Of a stretch of DNA of 38,176 nucleotides, positions 16,408 to 24,666 are shown in pieces. Source of the stretch: CAYOCE01 sp964402405 (GTDB taxonomy: Bacteria > Pseudomonadota > Alphaproteobacteria > UBA7879); contig CAYOCE010000007.1 in the NCBI GenBank assembly GCA_964402405.1, positions 1-38,176 on the forward strand. The letters are read 5' to 3'. Below the pieces are notes generated by a model. That model saw only the letters and a program-made list of their open reading frames with translations. It had not been told where the DNA came from and searched no databases. How positions within the stretch are numbered: the stretch's first letter is position 1; each line of letters begins with the position of its first letter. The position numbers were made by a program, and so were the translations under genes.

Positions 16408-18414
16408 ATGTCACAATTATTTACACCTGATCATGACGTGATAGAAGCTATGGATCCTGTGGACGATGCTCCTGAAAACAAGGAGCAAATGAAGGATAAG
16501 CAAGCAAACGAAATCAAGCGTCTGTTAAAAGAAGGCAAAGAAAAAGGGTTCTTAACTTACAAAGAATTCAATAAGGTTTTGCCACAGGCTACTTCGTCTG
16601 AAGATTTAGTCGAAGAAACCTTGGAAATGCTGGATGAGCTAGGAATTGACCTGGTGGGTGATCCAGATGATGACAACCTCATAACTGTTGGAGACGCCAG
16701 TAAAGTTGCGCCTGAATCTGCTGGTAACACAGATGATCCTGTTCGTATGTACTTACGGGAGATGGGGAGTGTTGCGCTGCTATCTCGTGAAGGGGAAATC
16801 GAAATTGCAAAGCGTATTGAAACCGGCAAGCAAACCATGGTTGATGCTCTTTTTTGCAGCCCTAGAACCATTTCCTTTTTAATCTCTCTCATTCAGCCGC
16901 TAACGGATAGAGAAGTTTTCTTGAGAGAAATTATCTCTCTGGAAGCCGCTTTTGGAGCAGATGAATTTGATGAAGTGGCGGCGGCTGCAAAATTAAACCC
17001 TGCTGCCATAGATGATCTTGAAATCATGAGGACAATTGCTCCTATTGGGGAATTAACACCTACAGATCAAAAAGAGCCCGAACTAGGGGTAGAAGAAGCA
17101 GAAGATGAAAAAGATCCAGAACAAGAAGATGAAAATGCTATTTCTCTTTCTTTGATGGAAGAAAGTCTTTTGCCAAAAATATTAGAATCACTCGAGCAAA
17201 TTGCCACCATTTATAATGACCTTGAACAGTTGCATACAAAGCAGCTGGAATCAGCTATGAAAGGTGTGGATACACCAAAAAATCTTAAAGAAAAGCAAGC
17301 TGATCTTGGAACAAAGATTGTTACTATCATTAAAGATTTACGTCTAAACCCTGGATGCATCGCCGATTTGGTTGAAGAACATTATAGGTGGAATAAAGAA
17401 TTAATCCGACAAGAAGGTCAATTGTTACGTCTAGCAATGGATTCAAAGGTTAGTCGTGAGGAGTTTTTGAAACACTACACAACTTATGAAATTCATCAAG
17501 ACTGGGTAAAGAATGTTGCAGCTCTGTCTAAAGAATGGCAGCATTTTACAACTATCCATGCCAAAGAAATTGACGAAATTCGTTCGGCTGTTTTAGAAAT
17601 TGCCCAAAAATTTAAATTACCTATAAAAGAACTTAAAGAAATTGTTAGCCTGATTCAAAAGGGAGATCGAACTTCTTCTAGAGCAAAGAAAGAAATGATC
17701 GTGGCTAACTTACGCTTAGTGATTTCTATTGCCAAGAAATATACCAATCGAGGACTTCAATTCTTGGATTTGATTCAAGAAGGTAATATCGGATTGATGA
17801 AGGCTGTTGACAAGTTTGAGTACAGGCGGGGGTACAAATTTTCCACCTATGCTACTTGGTGGATTCGTCAAGCCATTACTAGGTCCATTGCAGATCAGGC
17901 AAGGACTATTCGTATTCCTGTTCATATGATTGAGACTATTAACAAGCTGGTAAGAACATCCAGACAAATGCTCCATGAAATTGGTCGTGAACCAACTCCT
18001 GAGGAATTGGCGGAAAAACTAATGATGCCTCTCGATAAGGTACGTAAAGTAATGAAGATCGCAAAAGAACCCATCAGCCTTGAAACCCCAGTGGGTGATG
18101 AAGAAGATAGTCATTTAGGGGATTTCATTGAGGATAAAAACGCTATTATTCCTTTAGATGCAGCTATTCACGGAAACCTACGGGAATCTACAACACGAGT
18201 GCTGTCAACATTGACTCCCAGAGAAGAGCGGGTTCTGAGAATGCGTTTTGGAATTGGTATGAATACGGATCATACCTTAGAGGAAGTAGGGCAACAATTT
18301 TCTGTAACACGTGAACGTATTCGTCAAATTGAAGCAAAGGCACTTCGTAAGTTGAAGCATCCTAGTAGGTCTAGAAAACTACGGAGTTTCATAGACCACT
18401 TGCCCAATAACTAA
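16408..18414 (+). CDS. rpoD: RNA polymerase primary sigma factor RpoD (sigma-70)
   Basis: Housekeeping sigma factor of 668 residues. Region 1.1 lies at the N-terminus (about 30-85), region 1.2 has DPVRMYLREMGSVALLSREGE, and an acidic non-conserved region with a Glu/Asp-rich stretch follows near residues 215-245. Region 2 has LRLVISIAKKYTNRGLQFLD and YATWWIRQAITRSI, which bind core polymerase and the -10 element. Region 4 has the helix-turn-helix TLEEVGQQFSVTRERIRQIE, which binds the -35. Consensus-type promoters in the window agree with this specificity. Its 3' end overlaps the convergent prepilin peptidase gene by 26 bases. Confidence 0.98.
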   Translation: MSQLFTPDHDVIEAMDPVDDAPENKEQMKDKQANEIKRLLKEGKEKGFLTYKEFNKVLPQATSSEDLVEETLEMLDELGIDLVGDPDDDNLITVGDASKVAPESAGNTDDPVRMYLREMGSVALLSREGEIEIAKRIETGKQTMVDALFCSPRTISFLISLIQPLTDREVFLREIISLEAAFGADEFDEVAAAAKLNPAAIDDLEIMRTIAPIGELTPTDQKEPELGVEEAEDEKDPEQEDENAISLSLMEESLLPKILESLEQIATIYNDLEQLHTKQLESAMKGVDTPKNLKEKQADLGTKIVTIIKDLRLNPGCIADLVEEHYRWNKELIRQEGQLLRLAMDSKVSREEFLKHYTTYEIHQDWVKNVAALSKEWQHFTTIHAKEIDEIRSAVLEIAQKFKLPIKELKEIVSLIQKGDRTSSRAKKEMIVANLRLVISIAKKYTNRGLQFLDLIQEGNIGLMKAVDKFEYRRGYKFSTYATWWIRQAITRSIADQARTIRIPVHMIETINKLVRTSRQMLHEIGREPTPEELAEKLMMPLDKVRKVMKIAKEPISLETPVGDEEDSHLGDFIEDKNAIIPLDAAIHGNLRESTTRVLSTLTPREERVLRMRFGIGMNTDHTLEEVGQQFSVTRERIRQIEAKALRKLKHPSRSRKLRSFIDHLPNN

Positions 18415-19261
18415 ATAGTAGAAAGAACGTATCGCCAAAAAACAAGAATATTAAGCCGGCGATAGCGAGAGCTGGACCAAAAGGAAGGGGAGTATCTTTA
18501 AAAGGTGCCCCTTTTTTATAGACCTTAAAAATAATATATGTACCTAGAAAAAAAGCGACCGCAATTAATACAATATTAGGGAGAGACTCCCAACCAAAGT
18601 AGGCGCCTAGGAGTGCCGCCATTTTCATATCCCCCTCACCCATACCTTCCTTATGGCGTGCTTTCTCAAAAATGTAGGCGAGGAACCATAAACTAAGATA
18701 TCCAGCCATTAATCCTATTAAAGCACTACGAATATCAGTAAACACATGATTTGTATTAAAAAATAGTCCTAAAAATAACGTTGGAAATATTATTTTATCT
18801 GGCAAAATCTGATGATGCCAATCAATAAATCCTAAACAAATCATGCTAGAAATAAAAATAAGAGCTGCAAAAAGAGAAGGCGTCACCCCAAAATGCCAAG
18901 CAGCGAGAAAAAAAAGAATCCCTGTCCCCAATTCAACCAATGGATATTCATAAGATATTTTTACCCCACATCCCCCGCATCTTCCCTTTAGAAAAAGATA
19001 GCCGAAAATGGGGGTTAACTCATAAGGCTTCATTGCTCTTTTACATTTAGGACAATGAGACCTTGGAGAAAAAAGACTAAGAGATTTCTTTTTTTGAATA
19101 TTTTGACCCGTAAGTTCATTCGCATATTGTAATTCTTGAAATTCCAAAATTAAAGGCAAGCGATATATGATCACATTATAGAAGCTACCTGAAAAAAGCC
19201 CCAAGAACCCTATATAAAAACTGAAAGCTTCCAAGTGAGAATTTAAAATATCAAGCGCCAT
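18389..19261 (-). CDS. pilD: Prepilin peptidase (type IV leader peptidase, A24 family)
   Basis: Inner-membrane aspartyl protease that removes prepilin leaders and usually N-methylates the new N-terminus. The methyltransferase part has the zinc tetracysteine C70, C73, C95 and C98. The protease aspartates are D147 (GFIDWHHQILPD) and D211 (GMGEGD, the GxGD motif). The frame is open up to 19348, but the ATG at 19261 has a good AGAGG ribosome binding site and yields the usual 290-residue protein. It is transcribed away from the pilin genes it serves, with about 170 bases between the divergent starts. Confidence 0.93.
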   Translation of the reverse strand: MALDILNSHLEAFSFYIGFLGLFSGSFYNVIIYRLPLILEFQELQYANELTGQNIQKKKSLSLFSPRSHCPKCKRAMKPYELTPIFGYLFLKGRCGGCGVKISYEYPLVELGTGILFFLAAWHFGVTPSLFAALIFISSMICLGFIDWHHQILPDKIIFPTLFLGLFFNTNHVFTDIRSALIGLMAGYLSLWFLAYIFEKARHKEGMGEGDMKMAALLGAYFGWESLPNIVLIAVAFFLGTYIIFKVYKKGAPFKDTPLPFGPALAIAGLIFLFFGDTFFLLFSYWASGL

Positions 19262-19432
19262 TATAATTACCTCTTTGTTTTTTTCTAATTTTAGTGTATT
19301 ATAATAATAGCATACAGTTAATAAAGAAATAACGCAAAAAATATACATAAAAAATAATGTTGATTGTATTAAGAAAAAATGATATAGTATTAGTATAGTG
19401 TTAATTTAAAAAATAAAATGGGAGAAAATAAA

Positions 19433-19936
19433 ATGAAAAAAATAAAAAAGCAAAAAGGGTTTACTGTTCTTGAAATTACTTTCGTACTAGGTATCATGGC
19501 AATTCTTGGAGGTTTAACCTTTAACGAACTTCGGTACACCATCGAATTACAAAGAGGGCATGAAGCCGTATCAAAAATGCGGGGTATCTACATAGCGGCC
19601 CTTCAATATTATACACAAAATCAGAGGACATTTCAGAATATTAGCATGTCTAGATTATGTACAGAAGGGTATCTTGATAACGATACTTGTGGTGCTACAG
19701 GTAATGCTGGTGTAGGACGCGGTCCATGGGGTGGTGACTACAAAGTTTTCGATACCACATCCAGTGAGGGCGCTAACACCTTTATGTCAGTTGGTATTGG
19801 AGTCACAAAGGTACCTTACCAAGGTGGTAACTTCATTGTTACTGAATTAAAGAAAGATTTGAACGCAGATCAAACTGCCAGCTCATATGATTTTACAAAT
19901 GCTACTGCTGGTGTTGTATACTATTCGAGCAACTAA
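19433..19936 (+). CDS. Type IV pilin-like protein, paralogue 1
   Basis: A prepilin of 167 residues. The basic leader MKKIKKQKG is 9 residues long, cleaved between G9 and F10; mature FTVLE carries the invariant Glu5, and a hydrophobic helix follows. The C-terminal globular part has a cysteine pair (C...GYLDNDTC) followed by PWGGDY, and ends VVYYSSN. An ATG 15 bases upstream is in frame, but GGGAGA precedes the ATG at 19433 at proper distance. A Thr/Ser/Gly-rich head domain suits a surface pilin. It is the first of three related genes. Confidence 0.9.
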   Translation: MKKIKKQKGFTVLEITFVLGIMAILGGLTFNELRYTIELQRGHEAVSKMRGIYIAALQYYTQNQRTFQNISMSRLCTEGYLDNDTCGATGNAGVGRGPWGGDYKVFDTTSSEGANTFMSVGIGVTKVPYQGGNFIVTELKKDLNADQTASSYDFTNATAGVVYYSSN

Positions 19937-19973
19937 TTTATATATTATATTAAAAAACATATTTCACTACCTC

Positions 19974-20000
19974 AAAGGGCCATTTGGCCCTTTTTCTTTT
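19974..20000 (+). terminator. Rho-independent terminator after pilin 1
   Basis: A perfect 8-bp stem AAAGGGCC-ATTT-GGCCCTTT (19974-19993) runs directly into a T-rich tract. It separates pilin 1 from the downstream genes, so pilin 1 can be made in excess of the assembly proteins. Confidence 0.85.
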
Positions 20001-20089
20001 TCCCTTTTTCAAAACTCTTTTTCCTTTTTTTTTCAAAAAATCTGTAATACACTAAATTTAGTATAAAAAATAAACAGGGGATAAAAATA

Positions 20090-20551
20090 ATGGGGATTTT
20101 AAAAAAACAGCGTGGGTTTACCGTGATTGAGGTAACCTTTGTCTTAGCCATTATAGCTATTATTAGCGGTATAACTTTTAGTGAAGTTCGCTTTCTTATA
20201 GAAAGACAGCGAACTGAAGAAGCTGCCGATTCTATTCGAAAAATTTATACAGGATCTATAGAATTTTACAACACCAATACTAATACCTATACAGGCCTAA
20301 ATACCATGGCAGATTTATGTAGCAATGGATATGTGAATGCTGATATTTGCACCCAAAATGGCTCAGGCCGTGCCCCTTGGGGGGGTGACTATACGGCCGC
20401 TGGAAGTGGCACCCAAGTCACAATTACCGCAACCGATATACCCACACCGAGCTGCAATGCTATTGTCGAAGAACTTCAAATGGATACAACCATATCCTCA
20501 GCTACCTGTAGCAGCAATGAGGTAACTGCAGTTTATTATAGCAATGCTTGA
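20090..20551 (+). CDS. Type IV pilin-like protein, paralogue 2
   Basis: A 153-residue prepilin with a 9-residue leader (MGILKKQRG) cut before FTVIE. It shares with paralogue 1 the extended N-terminal helix, the C...GYVNADIC cysteine pair, the PWGGDY motif and an ending in VYYSNA. It also has a second cysteine pair near the C-terminus (PSC...TCSS) that paralogue 1 lacks. An AGGGGAT ribosome binding site precedes the ATG, and a TAGTATA element lies about 30 bases upstream. It could be a major or minor pilin; sequence alone does not decide. Confidence 0.88.
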   Translation: MGILKKQRGFTVIEVTFVLAIIAIISGITFSEVRFLIERQRTEEAADSIRKIYTGSIEFYNTNTNTYTGLNTMADLCSNGYVNADICTQNGSGRAPWGGDYTAAGSGTQVTITATDIPTPSCNAIVEELQMDTTISSATCSSNEVTAVYYSNA

Positions 20552-20626
20552 TTAATTGGATTTGATTTTCTTTAAAAAACATTTTATAGTATATATAAAA
20601 TAAAAAATAAATAGGGGGCTATAATT

Positions 20627-21130
20627 TTGAAGGGCACTAATAAGCAAAAAGGAGTTAGTCTGATTGAAATGATGTTTGTCATTGGATTGACGAGCATTAT
20701 TGCATCTATCACTTTTTTTGAAACACGTCATTCGGTTGAAACAGAGCGTGCACAACAAGCTATCGCAGATATGCGTACAATATACTTGGGTTCCGTTAGT
20801 TATTATGATTCCTATGGAAGTTATTCAACAGTAACTATGAACAAGCTGTGTATTACTGACTCTTACGTAGACTCTAGTATTTGTGGCACTAACGGCACCC
20901 GAGGAACTGGCACAGGTCCATGGAATGGAAACTATGTGGTACAAATGGGTGGGGCAGCCGATCCAACTCAAATTAAAATTACTTTAAGTCAAGTACCTCG
21001 TACTTATGGGGGATACATTATGAGAGAGTTGCTGACAGACGTTACTATTAATAGCAGCACTACATACACCTCATACGATATAACCAGCGGTACAAAGATA
21101 ATGACGGCTACCTACTATAGATCGGTATGA
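20627..21130 (+). CDS. Type IV pilin-like protein, paralogue 3
   Basis: A 167-residue prepilin starting at TTG (20627), with AGGGGG at 20613-20618 as ribosome binding site. Leader MKGTNKQKG is cut before VSLIE, so the mature protein starts with Val instead of Phe but keeps Glu5. The cysteine pair (C...SYVDSSIC) and a PWNGNY variant of the PWGGDY motif are present. The divergent first residues and weaker start suggest a lower-abundance role, perhaps a minor pilin. This is inference. Confidence 0.85.
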   Translation: MKGTNKQKGVSLIEMMFVIGLTSIIASITFFETRHSVETERAQQAIADMRTIYLGSVSYYDSYGSYSTVTMNKLCITDSYVDSSICGTNGTRGTGTGPWNGNYVVQMGGAADPTQIKITLSQVPRTYGGYIMRELLTDVTINSSTTYTSYDITSGTKIMTATYYRSV

Positions 21131-21179
21131 TGCGGTTTTATACTTTTAGAATAAACGATATAAAATAGGGAAATGAAAA

Positions 21180-22412
21180 ATGACTGTATTAATATCAGAA
21201 AAAAGAGAAAATTTTGTTCTGAACACCTATCGAGAACAAATTCTTAATACCAGAAAAAGTATTTTCAAGATAAAGCATTTGGCAAAAACGCTTGGGCCAT
21301 TTTCATATTTGGAAAAAAAGGATAAGTTTATAAAAGTTATTCTTTCTCAAGATCCAGGCTATCTGCTTGCAGAAACAGTTTTAGAATATCTAAAAATTGA
21401 TAATCAACCTTGGGTTATATATTTAGAAGAATCTCCTGAGAATAAAGCTATGGTTATGCTTGTTGTAAATGAAGGAGAAGTTGTAAAAGATATTTTAATT
21501 CCAATAACACATGTGGAAGATTGTTTAACAGAGATTGCTCAAGATAATAATCCTTACCAATTTCATATTGTAGATTTAGGGTCTGTCAATATAGATATAG
21601 TTTCTATCGTTCAAAAGAAATTTTGTAAGAAAAATTCTGAATGTAAGATTAAAAAATACACTGAATCTGTATTAGATCAGATAATTTGCAAAAAAAAATA
21701 TAAGTTATTAAGCTTAGATGAAGAAATTAAGATAAAAAAAATAAAAAACCCTAATTACCTAGGGATTTCTGTTTTTTCATTAGTTATTTTCTTGTCATGC
21801 CTTGGTTACTATCATCATCAAAAGATAACATCTGAGGAGGAGCGATTACTAAGCGAGCATCAGCGCAACAGAGCGCTCCGAGAAGCATTTATTTTGCCCT
21901 CTCCCAAAAAAATTGTGAAGTCAATTCAAGAACGCTTAATTAAAGTTCAGTATATGTCAGGTTGGCCTGTAACACATGCTACTTATTCCCCCGGAAAAGT
22001 TTTGCTAATAATTGAATCTAATCCGCTTCGCAATGAATATTTAAAAAAGTGGGCTGAAAAGGAAGCGATTCCTTATGATGAGAAAGCGAACCAACTTTCA
22101 TTTTCATTAATGGAAGTAGAAAAAAATTCAACTCCCAAGCACATAAGAAAAATCTCTACGACAGAGGAAGAGCTCACAAGTGCTCTTAAAAAAATAGTTC
22201 ATAGCGATCTATTAAAAAAACAAAATGCCCAAGACAAAGGCGTATATAACTCAATAGATTTTAATATAGATATAAAAAATCAATCTATAGTATTTTTAGA
22301 ATTAATATCAGATATTGTAGCAAAATTTCCTGCTGTGATAACAAATATTAATTTGAAAATTGAAAATGCTGCTATAAATGGTAGCGTAACAATAGAATTG
22401 AGGGGGATATGA
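21180..22412 (+). CDS. PilO2-like pilus assembly protein (putative)
   Basis: A 410-residue protein with a cytoplasmic N-terminal part (1-190), one membrane span at about 193-212 (YLGISVFSLVIFLSCLGYY) and a periplasmic part with a helical segment after the membrane and a C-terminal alpha/beta region. This bitopic layout, its length, and its place between pilins and the PilP-like gene match the pilin accessory protein PilO of type IVb systems, a functional analogue of GspL/PilM-PilN. Sequence similarity is low by eye, so the family call is tentative. Base composition is notably AT-rich. Confidence 0.5.
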   Translation: MTVLISEKRENFVLNTYREQILNTRKSIFKIKHLAKTLGPFSYLEKKDKFIKVILSQDPGYLLAETVLEYLKIDNQPWVIYLEESPENKAMVMLVVNEGEVVKDILIPITHVEDCLTEIAQDNNPYQFHIVDLGSVNIDIVSIVQKKFCKKNSECKIKKYTESVLDQIICKKKYKLLSLDEEIKIKKIKNPNYLGISVFSLVIFLSCLGYYHHQKITSEEERLLSEHQRNRALREAFILPSPKKIVKSIQERLIKVQYMSGWPVTHATYSPGKVLLIIESNPLRNEYLKKWAEKEAIPYDEKANQLSFSLMEVEKNSTPKHIRKISTTEEELTSALKKIVHSDLLKKQNAQDKGVYNSIDFNIDIKNQSIVFLELISDIVAKFPAVITNINLKIENAAINGSVTIELRGI

Positions 22413-22428
22413 TTAATTAATTTGAACT

Positions 22429-22455
22429 AGAAATGCTTTGCATTTCTGTTTTTTG
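22429..22455 (+). terminator. Intrinsic terminator or attenuator inside the pilus locus
   Basis: A perfect 8-bp stem AGAAATGC-TTT-GCATTTCT (22429-22447) is followed by GTTTTTTG. It sits between the PilO2-like and PilP-like genes. A TATAAT box at 22465-22470 just after it may start a new transcript, but no good -35 is visible. Confidence 0.65.
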
Positions 22456-22498
22456 TGATACTATTATAATAAGATAGATAATTAAGGGGATATAAATT

Positions 22499-23062
22499 AT
22501 GGAAAAAAAACACTATATTGGGGGAGGCATTGTAGTCGCTCTTTGTGCCATCTACGGTATACATCAATACAATACGACACAACTATCAGAGATGGATTCG
22601 GATTTGCATCAGCAGGCTCTTGCACAGATGAGCAAGGATAAACCTGATTCTGGGGAAGCCAAGGGTTCTAGTGCTGCAGATGCTGAAATTCAAGAATATG
22701 GAAGTATTCTGGAAAAAATTCAAGAGACCAAAGTCAAAAAGGCGCTTCTTGAGCAAGAAATCGCCCTCCGTCAGGTGGAAGGTGAATTAAGAATGGCTAG
22801 AAAAGAGCTAGGGATGGATACAGATGCCATAGGAGGCATTTCCTCGATGGATGGGGATTTCTCTTCTTCAGAGGATCAGGCCTATAAATTTGTGATGGTG
22901 AAGCAGCGCCAAGGAGAGTGGCATGCAACATTCTCTAGAGGTGGAAAAGTTTATAAAGTAAAAACAGGGGATACCCTGCCTGGTGGGTATAAAGTACATG
23001 ATATTAATGAGCATGGAACAATCCTCAAGAAAGGAAAAGAAGAATTTGTTCACGTATTTTAA
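22499..23062 (+). CDS. PilP-like pilus assembly protein
   Basis: A 187-residue protein with an N-terminal signal anchor (residues about 6-18), a helical coiled-coil region (about 65-108, ILEKIQETKVKKALLEQEI) and a small beta domain at the C-terminus (about 128-187) containing KVYKVKTGDTLPGGYKVHDI. From memory this matches type IVb PilP proteins, which share an ETxxxxAxxxRA-type helix and an aGdxLPGGyxV turn. The C-domain is of the kind that contacts the secretin in the periplasm. An AAGGGGAT ribosome binding site precedes the ATG. Confidence 0.6.
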   Translation: MEKKHYIGGGIVVALCAIYGIHQYNTTQLSEMDSDLHQQALAQMSKDKPDSGEAKGSSAADAEIQEYGSILEKIQETKVKKALLEQEIALRQVEGELRMARKELGMDTDAIGGISSMDGDFSSSEDQAYKFVMVKQRQGEWHATFSRGGKVYKVKTGDTLPGGYKVHDINEHGTILKKGKEEFVHVF

Positions 23063-23136
23063 TGAACTAAATTACATTCTTTAATATAAATTTAATTATA
23101 ATAATTAATTAATACTTAATACCTTTGGGGGGTAAT

Positions 23137-24663
23137 ATGGAAGAAGTTCGCAGTCTTACTGAACTATTAAAAAAGGTTGGGCAGCATGCTATCCTAAAAG
23201 ATATGATGCCATGGTTTAAAGAGCAAGGCAGTATTGTTGCCCTGGATAATGGTGTTATAATTACTGATGATATTCATTCTTCTAAAACTCAAAATTGCCA
23301 AAACATTCTAAGGAATTATGGATTAAATGCAGATACGATAATTGTTGCGGCTCCTGAAACTATTAAAGCCTTGATTGCAGAATTCGAAAAACAAGAGGCT
23401 CTTTTAGAAACCACCTCTAAAGATCAAAGTCTTTCTCGTCAGCAGAAAATATTACGTAATTTGATTGCAGATGCTTTCCGTTCATCCGCGACAGATATAC
23501 ATATTGAAGTGCGTAAAACATTTACCAAAATTCGCTTTCGGAGATTTGGCGTTTTAGATTTAGTTGCCAAGTGGACTGAAGCTTTAGGACGCGAAGTCAC
23601 TTCTGTTGCTTTTAACAACGAATCTGAACAGTCTATTGAAAACTTCAACCCAACAAAAGCTCAGAACGCGGTTATTGAAACCGCTGTTGATGGGTTCAAG
23701 ATGCGTATTCGTATTTCAACTGTTCCTTGTTATGAAGGCTTTGATATGGTGCTGCGTTTGCTAAGGGAAGAATCTCAACAATTAACTAATCTAGAAGACT
23801 TGGGGTACACCCCTCAACAAGCGTTATTAATACAAGAAGCTATTCGTAAACCAAGCGGAGCTATTATTGTTTCTGGGCCAACAGGGTCTGGCAAGTCTAC
23901 CACTATTGCTACGTGCTTGCAAAAATTGCCAATTAATAAAAAGATTTATACAGTCGAAGATCCTGTTGAGTATAAAGTGGACGTGGCAACTCAAATATCT
24001 ATTAACACAGATAAAAATAGCGATGACTATAGATCTACATTACGTTCCGTATTACGTATGGACCCCGATGTTCTTGTTATTGGTGAGATACGTGATGCAA
24101 GCACAGCTGCTACTATGGCAAATGCTGCTATCACTGGACACTTGGTATTTACAACCATTCACACCAAAAGAGCTGTAAACGTTGTGCTACGCTTGGTTGA
24201 TATGGGAATATCTTCCATGATGCTTAGTGACCCAAATTTGATAGTCGCTCTGATTGCTCAAAGATTACTTCCAACAGTGTGTCCAAAATGTTCAATTTCC
24301 ATTTTAAAATCTGAGCGACATGCGCCCTATTTAAAACGATGGAGCCCCATTTTAGGGAAGAACTTAGACCAAATAAGGGTCAGGGATTTATCCTCTACCT
24401 GTCAAGCGTGTCATGGGACAGGTATCGAAGGGCGTACAGCTGCAGCTGAGGTGATTTGGATTGATGAAAAAACCCTAGAATTTATCCAAAAGGATGACAT
24501 GTTAAGCTGGCTAAAATATCTAAAAGCTCATAATTGGCAGAGTATGGATGATAGAATGATTGAATTGATTCAACAGGGCAAGTGCGATCCTCTAGACGTT
24601 GAGGATAATGTGGGCAATCTCTCTGAATTGTTTGGTGTAAAAGAACTTACTTATAAAGAATAA
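23137..24663 (+). CDS. Type IV pilus assembly ATPase (GspE/PilB family, PilQ-like of type IVb systems)
   Basis: Hexameric cytoplasmic ATPase that powers pilin extraction from the membrane. From the ATG at 23137 (GGGGGG just upstream) the protein has 508 residues. The Asp box SATDIHIEVRK is near 117-127, Walker A GPTGSGKST at 247-255, Walker B LVIGEIRD at 313-320, and the His box ITGHLVFTTIHT near 332-343. A zinc tetracysteine (C382, C385, C422, C425) is retained. The N-terminal domain is shorter than in PilB. A 4-residue longer TTG start is less likely. Confidence 0.93.
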   Translation: MEEVRSLTELLKKVGQHAILKDMMPWFKEQGSIVALDNGVIITDDIHSSKTQNCQNILRNYGLNADTIIVAAPETIKALIAEFEKQEALLETTSKDQSLSRQQKILRNLIADAFRSSATDIHIEVRKTFTKIRFRRFGVLDLVAKWTEALGREVTSVAFNNESEQSIENFNPTKAQNAVIETAVDGFKMRIRISTVPCYEGFDMVLRLLREESQQLTNLEDLGYTPQQALLIQEAIRKPSGAIIVSGPTGSGKSTTIATCLQKLPINKKIYTVEDPVEYKVDVATQISINTDKNSDDYRSTLRSVLRMDPDVLVIGEIRDASTAATMANAAITGHLVFTTIHTKRAVNVVLRLVDMGISSMMLSDPNLIVALIAQRLLPTVCPKCSISILKSERHAPYLKRWSPILGKNLDQIRVRDLSSTCQACHGTGIEGRTAAAEVIWIDEKTLEFIQKDDMLSWLKYLKAHNWQSMDDRMIELIQQGKCDPLDVEDNVGNLSELFGVKELTYKE

Positions 24664-24666
24664 AAG

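Noticed and set aside
19262..19348. N-terminal extension of the prepilin peptidase
   Set aside because: The ATG at 19261 has a clear ribosome binding site and gives the family's usual length; the extension is AT-rich and not typical.
19418..19432. Upstream ATG for pilin 1 at 19418
   Set aside because: It has no ribosome binding site, while the ATG at 19433 is preceded by GGGAGA and gives a standard 9-residue prepilin leader.
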